Below, piece by piece: positions 18,322-27,391 of a stretch of 64,000 bases of DNA. How positions within the stretch are numbered: position 1 is the first letter of the stretch; every line of letters starts with the position of its first letter. A program made the position numbers and the translations under genes. The stretch is from Daejeonella sp. JGW-45 (GTDB lineage: Bacteria > Bacteroidota > Bacteroidia > Sphingobacteriales > Sphingobacteriaceae): NCBI RefSeq assembly GCF_029360805.1, contig NZ_JARKNC010000008.1, forward strand, positions 742,339 through 806,338, written 5' to 3'. The notes under the pieces were generated by a model, which saw only the letters and a program-made list of their open reading frames with translations, did no database searches and was not told the DNA's origin.

Positions 18322-19338
18322 ATGGCGCAAACACTCTTTGATAAGATCTGGGACGAACATGTTGTAAGCAGAAACTCCGGCTTTCCGGATATCTTATACA
18401 TTGATGCTCATTTTATCAATAAGGAAAGCAGCCCGGTAGCTTTTGAAGCATTACGTAAGCGTAATATACCGGTTTTCAGAGTGAAGCAAACCATTGTAGT
18501 ACCCGAGCCCGAATATACCGCGCATATCCCGTTAAGTGATCTGGCACGCTTCCAGGTTGATCTGCTAAACCGGAATTGTATTGATTTCGGGATCGATATG
18601 CCGCAGTCAACACCAGGATATAATGGCGGACTGGTTGCCTATCCGGGACAAACTGTAGTGTGCGATGCTAACAACATTGAGAACCTGGGCGCTTTTGGGG
18701 TCCTGGCAATTAGTATCAACGAGTCTCAGGTAGAACAGGTGCTTGCAACACAATGTCTTTTACGCCAAAAGCCTAAAAGGATGAAGATTGAAGTAAACGG
18801 CAGACTGGGAAAGGGATTAAGCGTAAAAGACATTAATCACTACCTGATCTCTGAGATATCTGCGCAGGGAGCCAGGGGGTACTTTGTAGAGTTTGCAGGC
18901 GACACTATTTTGAACCTTGATATGGGTGGACGGATATCAGTTTGCAACATGAGCAGGGAGATCGGTGCCGTTGGCGGAATTATAGCTCCGGATGAATTAA
19001 CGTTCGACTATTTAAAAGAACTGGGTTTCACGACCGACGGTAGTTTGATAGAATATCCTGAGTCCTGGAAAAACCTGTTCTCCGACGAAGCCTCTGTATT
19101 TGACGAGGTATTGGAGTTTGATGCCGAGGATATCACACCCGGGAACTATGGTATAGGGATCTCCAAACTTATTCCTGGTCAAAGACCCGAAACTGATCTT
19201 CCGGTATCCTACGAAACTGCCGGTATCCTCGAAGGGTATAATGATACCGATTATATTTTAAGCCAAGGGGAATCTGTTGAAGAATTCGAACTATCCCTTG
19301 CTTGTAAGACATTTAATGGAGAAATCCATTACAAATAG
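18322..19338 (+). CDS. Degenerate LeuC paralogue (aconitase-fold pseudoenzyme)
   Basis: 338 residues that align end to end with residues 1 to ~330 of the true LeuC encoded at 21008. Shared blocks are TLFDKxWDxHVV, SPVAF, LGKGxSVKD, GARGYFVEFAG and GMGIGISK-like NYGIGISKLIP. The active site is gone: Leu[13 protein letters not shown] (128-138) is replaced by CDANNIENLGAFG, the HNTPT substrate loop is missing, and the protein ends before the first [4Fe-4S] cysteine (LeuC Cys345, 405, 408). Yet the frame is intact and codon use is normal, so it looks selected rather than decaying. It lies in the operon between ilvC and leuA. Possible roles are regulator or structural partner of LeuC/LeuD (inference). 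Not expected to be catalytic. Confidence 0.88.
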   Translation: MAQTLFDKIWDEHVVSRNSGFPDILYIDAHFINKESSPVAFEALRKRNIPVFRVKQTIVVPEPEYTAHIPLSDLARFQVDLLNRNCIDFGIDMPQSTPGYNGGLVAYPGQTVVCDANNIENLGAFGVLAISINESQVEQVLATQCLLRQKPKRMKIEVNGRLGKGLSVKDINHYLISEISAQGARGYFVEFAGDTILNLDMGGRISVCNMSREIGAVGGIIAPDELTFDYLKELGFTTDGSLIEYPESWKNLFSDEASVFDEVLEFDAEDITPGNYGIGISKLIPGQRPETDLPVSYETAGILEGYNDTDYILSQGESVEEFELSLACKTFNGEIHYK

Positions 19339-19377
19339 GTTATGGCTGGTTAAGCTAAACCTTAAAATAAAATAAAT

Positions 19378-20886
19378 ATGTTACACGATCCGAACCGAAT
19401 TTACATTTTTGACACTACTCTCCGCGATGGTGAGCAGGTCCCGGGGTGCCAGTTATCTACCGTAGAAAAGATAGAGATTGGAAAGGCCCTGGAAAGCCTG
19501 GGTGTTGATGTTATTGAAGCCGGTTTCCCAATTTCAAGTCCGGGCGACTTCCAAAGTGTGGTGGAGCTGTCGAAAGCTGTTCGTGAGCCAACCATTTGTG
19601 CTTTGACGCGTGCGAACAAGGGCGACATCGACAGCGCAGCAGCTGCATTGAAGTTCGCCAAACATCCCCGCATCCATACCGGCATCGGTTCTTCGGATAT
19701 GCATATCAAGTATAAATTTAACAGCACGCGGGAAGCAATACTCGAACGGGCTGTGGAGGCTGTAAAATATGCGAAGAGCTTTGTAGAAGATATTGAGTTC
19801 TACGCAGAAGATGCTGGTCGCGCTGATAATGAATACCTTGCAAAAATGGTCGAGGCGGTCATTGCTGCCGGCGCAACGGTTGTAAACATCCCCGATACCA
19901 ACGGGTATTGCCTTCCGGAGCAGTACGGTGCAAAGATCCGATTCCTGAAAGAAAATGTAAAAAATATCGATCAGGCCATCATATCTGTGCATTGCCATAA
20001 TGACCTCGGGCTTGCAACAGCAAACAGCATTGCAGGAATAGAAAATGGGGCACGCCAGGTCGAATGTACTATAAACGGAATAGGCGAACGTGCAGGAAAT
20101 ACATCTCTTGAAGAGATCGTCATGATCCTGAAAACTCACAAGACGCTTAACTTTCATCATAAGGTTAACAGTAAACACTTGTACGAACTGAGTGGTATGG
20201 TCAGCCGGATGATGCGCATGCCTGTTCAGCCGAATAAAGCCATTGTTGGGAAAAATGCATTTGCACATAGTTCCGGTATCCACCAGGACGGAGTGTTAAA
20301 GCACCGTGAAACCTACGAGATCATCAATCCTGAGGATGTTGGTATTGATCAGTCTGAGATCATATTAACTGCGCGTAGTGGGCGTCATGCGTTAAAGCAT
20401 CACCTGGAACGGCTGGGTTATAGCGTCGACCGTATTGACCTGGATCAGGTATACGAACGGTTCCTGACCCTTGCAGATGGCAAAAAAGAGATCAAGGATG
20501 ATGATATCCTTTTTCTCATGGGCAATGAGACCCAGCAGAACTACAAAAACGGGTTGGCTATTAATTCACTCCAGGTAGTCACCGGCGACCAGTCATCGCC
20601 CGAAGCCACCATTGATCTAAACTATAAAGGTAAAGATCACAAAGCAACAGCTACCGGAAACGGTCCGGTTGATGCTACGATCAAAGCCATCGAAAAGATC
20701 ATTGGCCGGAATTTTAATATTAAAGAGTTCAATATTCATGCTATCCATAGCGGAAGTGATGATGTCAGCAAAGTTGATATGCGTGTCACGGATGAGGGAA
20801 AATCATATATGGGATATGGATTCAGCACTGATATAGTGAGAGCATCTGCTAATGCGTATTTGGATGCGCTGAATAAGTTTGTGTAG
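19378..20886 (+). CDS. leuA: 2-isopropylmalate synthase
   Basis: 502 residues; condenses acetyl-CoA and 2-ketoisovalerate, first committed leucine step. [16 protein letters not shown] metal/active-site motif, [27 protein letters not shown], and a C-terminal LeuA dimer/leucine-feedback domain (~390-500, [21 protein letters not shown] split). Preceded by a short A-rich gap of 39 bp. Confidence 0.97.
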   Translation: MLHDPNRIYIFDTTLRDGEQVPGCQLSTVEKIEIGKALESLGVDVIEAGFPISSPGDFQSVVELSKAVREPTICALTRANKGDIDSAAAALKFAKHPRIHTGIGSSDMHIKYKFNSTREAILERAVEAVKYAKSFVEDIEFYAEDAGRADNEYLAKMVEAVIAAGATVVNIPDTNGYCLPEQYGAKIRFLKENVKNIDQAIISVHCHNDLGLATANSIAGIENGARQVECTINGIGERAGNTSLEEIVMILKTHKTLNFHHKVNSKHLYELSGMVSRMMRMPVQPNKAIVGKNAFAHSSGIHQDGVLKHRETYEIINPEDVGIDQSEIILTARSGRHALKHHLERLGYSVDRIDLDQVYERFLTLADGKKEIKDDDILFLMGNETQQNYKNGLAINSLQVVTGDQSSPEATIDLNYKGKDHKATATGNGPVDATIKAIEKIIGRNFNIKEFNIHAIHSGSDDVSKVDMRVTDEGKSYMGYGFSTDIVRASANAYLDALNKFV

Positions 20887-20955
20887 AGAAGCGAGAAATG
20901 GGCTTCCGACAGACGAGATAGAAAGAAATATAAAAATTAAAGATTGGCATTAGCC

Positions 20956-20996
20956 ACGTATAACGTAAAACGTCTGCCTGACGGCAGGCAGGTAAA
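20956..20996. repeat. ACGTAAA heptamers plus a CTGCCTG/CAGGCAG hairpin
   Basis: ACGTATA, ACGTAAA, ACGTCTG words run directly into CTGCCTG-ACGG-CAGGCAG (20974-20991), a perfect 7-bp inverted repeat. Located between leuA and leuC, ending about 12 bp before the leuC ATG. Confidence 0.8.
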
Positions 20997-21007
20997 ACTA
21001 AAACAAA

Positions 21008-22414
21008 ATGAGCAAGACATTATTTGACAAAGTGTGGGACACTCACGTGGTTCGTAAGATAGAAGGGGGCCCGGACGTGTTATTTATTGATCGCCACCTG
21101 ATCCACGAAGTAACAAGCCCCGTAGCGTTTTTAGGATTAAAGAGCAGGGGCATCCGGGTTTTGTATCCTGAACGTACCTTCGCAACGGCGGATCATAATA
21201 CACCGACATGGAATCAGCACTTACCTGTTGCTGATCCGCTTTCTGCTAATCAGCTTAAAGCATTGGAGTCAAATTCAAACGAATATGGAATAAGCCATTG
21301 GGGACTTGGTCACCAGAAAAATGGCATCGTTCACGTGGTAGGTCCGGAATATGGAATTACACAGCCTGGCGCCACCATCGTTTGCGGCGATTCGCATACT
21401 TCAACTCATGGGGCATTTGGCGCTATAGCTTTCGGTATCGGCACCTCTGAAGTTGAGATGGTGCTTTCTACTCAATGTATTATGCAGCCAAAACCTCAGA
21501 AGATGAGGATAAGTATCAATGGTAAGCTGGGGAAAGGCGTGACGCCAAAAGACGTTGCCCTGTTCATCATATCAAAGCTTACTACATCTGGTGCCACAGG
21601 TTATTTTGTAGAATATGCCGGCGAAGTGTTCGAAAACATGACAATGGAAGGCCGGATGACCGTATGTAACCTGAGTATAGAAATGGGTGCACGCGGAGGT
21701 ATGATCGCTCCGGATGAAACTACTATTAACTATGTAAAAGACCGTGAATTTAGTCCGAAAGGCGAAGCCTGGGATAAAGCGCTTGCCTATTACAAAACTC
21801 TTAAGACAGACCCTGATGCCGTCTTTGATAAGGAATACAATTACAACGCATCAGAGATTGAGCCGATGATCACCTACGGTACCAATCCGGGTATGGGAAT
21901 CGGGATCTCAAAAGACATTCCTGACGCAGAAGACGTAGAGGGAGGTGTAGCAACTTACGAGAAATCGCTGAACTATATGGGTTTCCATGAAGGCGATTCT
22001 ATGATAGGCAAAAAAGTTGATTACGTATTTATTGGCAGCTGTACAAACGGCCGCATAGAAGATTTCCGCGCATTTGCGTCCATCGTGAAGGGAAAGAAAA
22101 AAGCCGATCATGTAACTGCATGGCTGGTTCCCGGATCACATATCGTGGAGGCGCAGATCAAGGAAGAAGGATTGCTCGATATCTTTAACGAGGCGGGATT
22201 TGTTTTACGTCAGCCAGGATGCTCCGCATGCCTTGCTATGAATGATGATAAGATCCCGGCAGGAAAATATGCGGTGAGTACCTCAAACAGGAATTTCGAG
22301 GGCAGGCAAGGCCCGGGTTCCAGAACCATGCTTGCAAGTCCGCTGGTAGCAGCAGCAGCAGCAGTAACTGGTGTAGTTACCGACCCGAGAGACCTTATAG
22401 AAGAATTAGTTTAA
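21008..22414 (+). CDS. leuC: 3-isopropylmalate dehydratase, large subunit
   Basis: 468 residues; isomerises 2- to 3-isopropylmalate with LeuD through a [4Fe-4S] cluster. Ligand cysteines Cys345 (FIGSCTNGR), Cys405 and Cys408 (QPGCSACLA). [12 protein letters not shown] and DHNTPT are intact, in contrast to the paralogue upstream. LeuCD can also serve citramalate in the isoleucine route. leuD begins 32 bp downstream. Confidence 0.98.
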   Translation: MSKTLFDKVWDTHVVRKIEGGPDVLFIDRHLIHEVTSPVAFLGLKSRGIRVLYPERTFATADHNTPTWNQHLPVADPLSANQLKALESNSNEYGISHWGLGHQKNGIVHVVGPEYGITQPGATIVCGDSHTSTHGAFGAIAFGIGTSEVEMVLSTQCIMQPKPQKMRISINGKLGKGVTPKDVALFIISKLTTSGATGYFVEYAGEVFENMTMEGRMTVCNLSIEMGARGGMIAPDETTINYVKDREFSPKGEAWDKALAYYKTLKTDPDAVFDKEYNYNASEIEPMITYGTNPGMGIGISKDIPDAEDVEGGVATYEKSLNYMGFHEGDSMIGKKVDYVFIGSCTNGRIEDFRAFASIVKGKKKADHVTAWLVPGSHIVEAQIKEEGLLDIFNEAGFVLRQPGCSACLAMNDDKIPAGKYAVSTSNRNFEGRQGPGSRTMLASPLVAAAAAVTGVVTDPRDLIEELV

Positions 22415-22446
22415 TCTGACGGCTCGTTCCGTCTAACGATATAGAA

Positions 22447-23043
22447 ATGGCATACGATAAATTCACAGTATTAAGAAGCACAGCTGTCCCTCTGGCAATA
22501 GAGAATGTTGACACTGACCAGCTTATACCAGCACGTTTTTTGAAAGCGACCGAACGCGTTGGGTTTGGAGACAACCTGTTCCGCGACTGGAGATACAATC
22601 CGGATAACACCCCGAAAAAAGAGTTCGTTCTGAACAACCCGATGTACAGCGGAAAGATCTTGGTTGGAGGAAAGAACTTTGGCTCCGGTTCTTCGCGCGA
22701 GCACGCTGCGTGGGCGGTATATGATTACGGGTTCAGGTGCGTGGTGTCCAGCTTTTTTGCAGATATTTTCAAGAATAACTGCCTGAACATCGGTGTTCTT
22801 CCCGTCCAGGTTAGCCCTGAATTTGCTGATAAGATCTTCCGCGCAATAGAGGCTGATCCGAAGACTGAGATCGAGGTAAACCTCCCTGAGCAGACCATTT
22901 CATTGCTTGCAACCGGTGAGAGTGAAAGGTTCGATATAAGCGCTTATAAAAAAGATAATATGATAAACGGTTTCGACGATATCGATTATCTGCAGAACAT
23001 CAAGGGCGAGATCCAGGAATTTGCAGCAAACCTGCCTTTATAA
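22447..23043 (+). CDS. leuD: 3-isopropylmalate dehydratase, small subunit
   Basis: 198 residues, swivel domain of the isopropylmalate isomerase. Motifs NVDTDQLIPARFL, GKNFGSGSSREHAAWA and FADIFKNNCLNIGVLP are characteristic of LeuD. Same operon as leuC; the next gene starts 28 bp after its stop. Confidence 0.98.
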   Translation: MAYDKFTVLRSTAVPLAIENVDTDQLIPARFLKATERVGFGDNLFRDWRYNPDNTPKKEFVLNNPMYSGKILVGGKNFGSGSSREHAAWAVYDYGFRCVVSSFFADIFKNNCLNIGVLPVQVSPEFADKIFRAIEADPKTEIEVNLPEQTISLLATGESERFDISAYKKDNMINGFDDIDYLQNIKGEIQEFAANLPL

Positions 23044-23071
23044 TAAAACGAAAACATTTTAACGCGAAAAA

Positions 23072-24586
23072 GTGAAAAGGAAAATAGAAATAATGGACAC
23101 GACTCTCCGGGATGGGGAACAAACATCCGGAGTTTCGTTTTCTATTTCGGAAAAGCTCACCATAACTCAGTTATTACTGGAAGAGCTTAAGGTAGACCGG
23201 GTTGAGGTTGCTTCAGCGCGCGTTTCAGATGGTGAATTTGCATCCGTTAAGGCGATAATGGATTGGGCTAATGCAAATGGCTATACAGATAACATAGAAG
23301 TATTGTCATTTGTCGACCATGGGGTATCTATCGAATGGATGAATAAAGCAGGTGTTAAGGTTCAGAATCTCCTAACCAAAGGGTCGATGAACCATTTGAC
23401 TCACCAGCTAAAGAAAACCCCAGAGCAGCATTTTTCAGAGATCGCAAGTGTGATAGCAATGGCAAAATCACACGGCATATCCACAAATGTCTACATGGAG
23501 GACTGGAGTAATGGAATGAGGAATTCGCCGGATTATGTTTATCAGTATATTGATTTCATTTCTACACAACCGGTGGACCGGGTTATGCTTCCGGACACGC
23601 TGGGGGTACTTACACCGGCCGAAACGTTTAGCTTTATCGATGCTATCAGAAAAAAGTATCCCAAGCTGCACTTTGATTTCCACGCCCATAACGACTATGA
23701 TCTGGGAAATGCCAATATAATGGAGGCCATCAAAGCCGGAATAAACGGCCTGCACCTTACCGTGAACGGCATGGGCGAACGCGCGGGGAATGCTTCCATG
23801 TCGAGCGCTGTAGCAGTGATCAACGATTTCATCCCGGAAGTCGAGACCGCGATCAAAGAATCTTATATCTATACTGTAAGCAAACTGGTTGAAACATTCT
23901 CAGGTGTCCGCATTCCGGCTAATAAACCGATCGTTGGCGAAAATGTCTTCACTCAAACAGCGGGGATTCATGCCGACGGGGATAATAAAAACAACCTGTA
24001 CTTCAATGATCTTCTGCCCGAGCGATTTGGAAGAACACGGACGTATGCCCTGGGCAAAACGTCAGGCAAGGCTAATATTGAGAAAAATCTTCAGGAACTC
24101 GGCCTGAAATTGAGTGATGAGGATCTAAAAAAAGTAACTCAAAGGGTAATCGAGCTTGGCGATAGGAAAGAAACGGTTACAAAAGAAGACCTTCCGTATA
24201 TTATTTCTGATGTTCTGGACAGTAACACCTATGCTGATAAGGTCATAGTTGAATCATATGTGCTGACACATTCAAAAGGCCTCCGCCCTTCAGCAACAAT
24301 ATCCGTTCGTATTAACGGTGAATTATTTGAAGAAAATGCGCAGGGCGACGGACAGTTTGATGCCTTTATGAAAGCGTTGACTAAAGTATATACTAAAAAA
24401 GAACTTTGTCTTCCTAAACTGATCGATTATGCCGTACGTATCGCACCGGGAAGTAACTCCGATGCTTTGTGCGAAACGATCATTACCTGGGAAACACCCT
24501 CAAAGAAATTTATAACACGCGGTCTGGATTCTGATCAAACAGTTTGTGCGATCAAGTCAACGCAGAAAATGTTGAATATTATTTAG
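23072..24586 (+). CDS. LeuA-family synthase, probably (R)-citramalate synthase type
   Basis: 504 residues with the same architecture as Leu[48 protein letters not shown], and a C-terminal LeuA-type regulatory domain (~390-500). It is clearly divergent from the leuA product at 19378. In the leu operon next to leuD and leuB, a citramalate synthase (acetyl-CoA + pyruvate) would feed isoleucine synthesis through LeuCD/LeuB. A second 2-isopropylmalate synthase or homocitrate-type enzyme is the alternative; sequence alone does not decide. The start codon is GTG at 23072 by the reading frame; the first internal Met is at residue 8. Confidence 0.8.
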   Translation: MKRKIEIMDTTLRDGEQTSGVSFSISEKLTITQLLLEELKVDRVEVASARVSDGEFASVKAIMDWANANGYTDNIEVLSFVDHGVSIEWMNKAGVKVQNLLTKGSMNHLTHQLKKTPEQHFSEIASVIAMAKSHGISTNVYMEDWSNGMRNSPDYVYQYIDFISTQPVDRVMLPDTLGVLTPAETFSFIDAIRKKYPKLHFDFHAHNDYDLGNANIMEAIKAGINGLHLTVNGMGERAGNASMSSAVAVINDFIPEVETAIKESYIYTVSKLVETFSGVRIPANKPIVGENVFTQTAGIHADGDNKNNLYFNDLLPERFGRTRTYALGKTSGKANIEKNLQELGLKLSDEDLKKVTQRVIELGDRKETVTKEDLPYIISDVLDSNTYADKVIVESYVLTHSKGLRPSATISVRINGELFEENAQGDGQFDAFMKALTKVYTKKELCLPKLIDYAVRIAPGSNSDALCETIITWETPSKKFITRGLDSDQTVCAIKSTQKMLNII

Positions 24587-24645
24587 GTAATCATACCCCG
24601 GGGGTAGCTGCCCCGCACGTGCCGGACTGACTATCAAAAACTAAA

Positions 24646-24667
24646 ACTTATAACGTAAAACGTACAA
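24646..24667. repeat. ACGTAAA-type heptamer array before leuB
   Basis: ACTTATA, ACGTAAA, ACGTACA in tandem, ending 9 bp before the leuB ATG. Same words as the arrays at 9692, 18290 and 42800. Confidence 0.8.
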
Positions 24668-24675
24668 ATAAAACT

Positions 24676-25737
24676 ATGAAGTTAAAGATCGCCCTATTGG
24701 CAGGAGATGGCATTGGTCCGGAAGTAATTGACCAGGCTGTAAAAGTATCAGACGCAATTGCTGCGAAATTTGGACATGAAATTACCTGGACACCAGCAAT
24801 AACAGGTGCATGTGCTATTGATGAAGTAGGCGAGCCTTACCCGGATGCTACACACGAGATCTGCCTGGCGGCCGATGCAATCCTTTTTGGAGCAATCGGT
24901 CACCCGAAGTATGATAATGACCCGAAAGCACCTGTTCGACCGGAGCAAGGCCTGTTACTGATGAGAAAAAAACTTGGCTTGTTTGCGAATGTCCGGCCTA
25001 CGTTTACCTTCCCCTCCCTTATCGATAATTCACCCTTAAAACGGGAACGTATTGAAGGAACTGACCTGATCATTCTTAGAGAGTTAACTGGCGGTATTTA
25101 TTTTGGTGAAAGAGGAAGGAAAGACAACGGAAATACTGCCTTTGATACCTGTACATACACCCGTGAGGAAATTGTCCGCCTGGCAAAGCTCGGCTTTGAA
25201 ATGGCAATGACCCGCAGCAAGAAATTATGTTGCGTGGATAAAGCAAATGTGCTTGAAAGCTCCCGCCTGTGGAGAGAAACTGTTCAGGGCATGGAAAAAG
25301 ACTATCCTGAGGTAACGGTAAGCTACGAGTTCGTGGATGCGGTAGCTATGCGCCTGGTACAATGGCCGAGTTCTTACGATGTCATGATCACAGAAAACCT
25401 CTTTGGTGATATCCTGACAGACGAGGCATCGGTAATCTCGGGATCAATGGGATTGATGCCATCGGCCTCGATCGGCCTGCACACGAGCTTATTTGAGCCT
25501 ATACACGGATCTTATCCTCAAGCTGCGGGAAAAGATATTGCAAATCCTTTGGCAACGGTGCTGTCAGCAGCGATGATGTTTGAAGACGCATTCGGATTAA
25601 AGGCGGAGGCGGAGCTGATAAGAGATGTTGTAAATAAGAGCCTTGCTGAAGGAATTGTAACTGAAGATCTTGCCGGGGATAAAAAGGCGTACAAGACTAG
25701 TGAGGTTGGAGATTGGCTAGCGAGTAAGATTGTCTGA
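24676..25737 (+). CDS. leuB: 3-isopropylmalate dehydrogenase
   Basis: 353 residues; NAD-dependent oxidative decarboxylation of 3-isopropylmalate. LLAGDGIGPEV at the N-terminus, the NAD/substrate region RELTGGIYFGERG, catalytic VDKANVLESSRLW, and the metal-binding ENLFGDILTDEAS. Last gene of the ilv-leu cluster; the gap after it is filled by an AGGAT octamer array rather than a clear terminator. Confidence 0.98.
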   Translation: MKLKIALLAGDGIGPEVIDQAVKVSDAIAAKFGHEITWTPAITGACAIDEVGEPYPDATHEICLAADAILFGAIGHPKYDNDPKAPVRPEQGLLLMRKKLGLFANVRPTFTFPSLIDNSPLKRERIEGTDLIILRELTGGIYFGERGRKDNGNTAFDTCTYTREEIVRLAKLGFEMAMTRSKKLCCVDKANVLESSRLWRETVQGMEKDYPEVTVSYEFVDAVAMRLVQWPSSYDVMITENLFGDILTDEASVISGSMGLMPSASIGLHTSLFEPIHGSYPQAAGKDIANPLATVLSAAMMFEDAFGLKAEAELIRDVVNKSLAEGIVTEDLAGDKKAYKTSEVGDWLASKIV

Positions 25738-25740
25738 ATT

Positions 25741-25772
25741 AGGATAGCAGGATGGTAGGATTATAGGATTAC
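25741..25772. repeat. AGGAT octamer array after leuB
   Basis: AGGAT recurs at 25741, 25749, 25757 and 25765, exactly 8 bp apart. A related array in opposite orientation lies at 26278-26318, on the other side of the GxxExxY gene. Confidence 0.75.
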
Positions 25773-25813
25773 GTTCTATATTTCTGCCATTTTTTTGCTT
25801 TAGGATTGCATAT

Positions 25814-26212
25814 CTATCTTCTATCATTTTTTTTATTATCAGGATGGCTAAGATTATAGACCCGTTTGAATTCCAAGCTTTTAGCTCCAAAGTTGATTAA
25901 CAACCCGACCGGCAAATTATAGGCTTGACAATAATTCATAGCTTGGTTCAGATGTATATCTTCTAATTTGGATAGCGCTTTCAATTCAAGCATGATAATA
26001 TTCTCAACAAAAAAATCAACGCGCCGTGTTCCGATTTCTGTGTTATCATAAAAAATACCCATCTCCATTTCACGGTGAAATTCTAAACCTCGTTTCTTCA
26101 TTTCAAGAGCCAAAGCCCTTTGATAAATGACCTCTTGGAAACCCGCTCCAAGAATACTGTGCACTGTCATAGCACTACCGATAATCTGATGCGTCAACTC
26201 CTCATGAATCAT
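25814..26212 (-). CDS. GxxExxY protein (PD-(D/E)XK nuclease-like)
   Basis: 132 residues from the ATG at 26212 (the open frame begins at a TTG 6 bp upstream). It carries the naming motif GFQEVIY at 24-30. A PD-(D/E)XK-like core follows: Asp66 in RRVDFF, then Glu76-Leu-Lys78 in LELKAL, and Gln90 in LNQAMNY. I recall these proteins as annotated to the PDDEXK_3 family; biological role unknown. It is a minus-strand gene between AGGAT arrays in inverted orientation, an arrangement suggesting a small mobile or repeat-associated unit (inference). Confidence 0.85.
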   Translation of the reverse strand: MIHEELTHQIIGSAMTVHSILGAGFQEVIYQRALALEMKKRGLEFHREMEMGIFYDNTEIGTRRVDFFVENIIMLELKALSKLEDIHLNQAMNYCQAYNLPVGLLINFGAKSLEFKRVYNLSHPDNKKNDRR

Positions 26213-26277
26213 GATCAAGTATATTGATTATACCCGGAAATCTAAATCAATAACCGTTATCTCAACGATTCCAACAA

Positions 26278-26318
26278 TTAATCCTCACATCATACCATCC
26301 AACTAATCCTAGTCCAGA
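26278..26318. repeat. Inverted partner of the AGGAT array
   Basis: On the minus strand this reads as AGGATTAG, TTGGATGG, TATGATGT, GAGGATTA, about 8 bp apart: a decayed copy of the array at 25741 in reverse orientation. The two flank the GxxExxY gene. Confidence 0.65.
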
Positions 26319-26327
26319 CAAAATAGC

Positions 26328-27323
26328 CTAATCAAACTCCAAATACCTCTTAATACTAACCTGCACTCCCTGCCCCTTCCTGTAAGCGCCGGGCTTTGTA
26401 TTCATCGCATGAATCCTAATCCCTTTATGCACGAGCAACAAATCCTCATAAAATCCGCGGAAGAAAATTTCTTCGATCTCGTACCTTCTGCTGCTCCAAC
26501 TGCTTTTTAATTCGACCCACTCCGGGTAAATCATTACATTTTCACCTTTTGATCTGATACCCATTACTTTTGCTTCGCCGGCAGGCAATACAAATGCATT
26601 CCCGAGCAGGCGGGCAGTATATGTATGCGCAGGATTTTCATAAATAGCCGCAGGTTGCCCTGATTCAATTAAAAGCCCCCCTTTTAGTATAAACATCTTA
26701 TCGGCCAGGGTAAGACCGTCAACGGGATCGTGCGAAACCATGATCACAGTTATGCCCAATTCTGTATTCAGCCGTTTGAGATCGGCCCGCAACTGGATTT
26801 TCAGCAGAGCATCCAGCTGACTGAAAGGTTCATCCAGCAATAAAACATCCGGCTCGGTTATAACCGCCCTGGCAAGTGCAACCCGTTGCTGTTCCCCGCC
26901 GCTCAATTCTACAATCCGTTTATCCGCCAGACTCTGTATCCCCAGCAATTCCATCATCTCTGAAGACCTCTGCTTTTTCTCCCGGACATTTTCATTGGAG
27001 AGCATACTCTCAATATTCTCGTAAACCTTAGCGTACAAATTCAGATCAAAATCCTGGCTGAGCATTTTCATTGCATCATGGCCAGGGATGAGCTTTTCAT
27101 GGGGACCGGGAATATGCTCACCTTTAAAAATCAAATCGCCGCTGCTTGGGGCCAGGCTACCATAGATCAGTTTCAGGAGTGTGCTTTTCCCGCTGCCGCT
27201 CTCTCCCACAATCGCAACAAAGCTGCCCTTATCTATGGTAAGATTGATTCCATTCACGCCAGCGTCGGACTCCTGTGAATAGAGCTTACTGACGTCTTTC
27301 AAGGTGATTATCGTTTCAGACAT
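26328..27323 (-). CDS. ABC transporter ATP-binding protein (PotA/FbpC-like), orphan
   Basis: 331 residues. Walker A GESGSGKSTLLK, Q-loop SQDFDL, signature LSGGEQQRVALARA, Walker B DVLLLDEPFSQLD and the H-loop VSHDP are complete. The C-terminal ~90 residues resemble a TOBE-like accessory domain of importer ATPases (spermidine, iron, molybdate). No permease or binding protein is adjacent, so the substrate is unknown. It is followed on its strand by the GxxExxY unit and preceded by a terminator. Confidence 0.9.
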   Translation of the reverse strand: MSETIITLKDVSKLYSQESDAGVNGINLTIDKGSFVAIVGESGSGKSTLLKLIYGSLAPSSGDLIFKGEHIPGPHEKLIPGHDAMKMLSQDFDLNLYAKVYENIESMLSNENVREKKQRSSEMMELLGIQSLADKRIVELSGGEQQRVALARAVITEPDVLLLDEPFSQLDALLKIQLRADLKRLNTELGITVIMVSHDPVDGLTLADKMFILKGGLLIESGQPAAIYENPAHTYTARLLGNAFVLPAGEAKVMGIRSKGENVMIYPEWVELKSSWSSRRYEIEEIFFRGFYEDLLLVHKGIRIHAMNTKPGAYRKGQGVQVSIKRYLEFD

Positions 27324-27338
27324 AGGCCAAAGATAAAT

Positions 27339-27377
27339 AAAAAGCCCGCCACGGCTTAAGCTGTAGCGGGCTTTTTA
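27339..27377 (-). terminator. Rho-independent terminator after the OMP gene
   Basis: AAAAAGCCCGC..ACGGCTTAAGCTGT..GCGGGCTTTTT: strong stem with T-runs on both strands. It ends the minus-strand sigma/anti-sigma/OMP operon and insulates the ABC ATPase gene. Confidence 0.93.
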
Positions 27378-27391
27378 ACTGCTTGCCTGAA

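Noticed and set aside
18322-19338. Reading the short LeuC as a frameshifted or truncated leuC
   Set aside because: No remnant of the Fe-S domain follows, the active-site changes are spread through the protein, and an intact leuC is present, so it is a paralogue rather than a broken gene.
19534-20283. 249-residue antisense ORF
   Set aside because: Mirror frame of leuA with no domain or start context.
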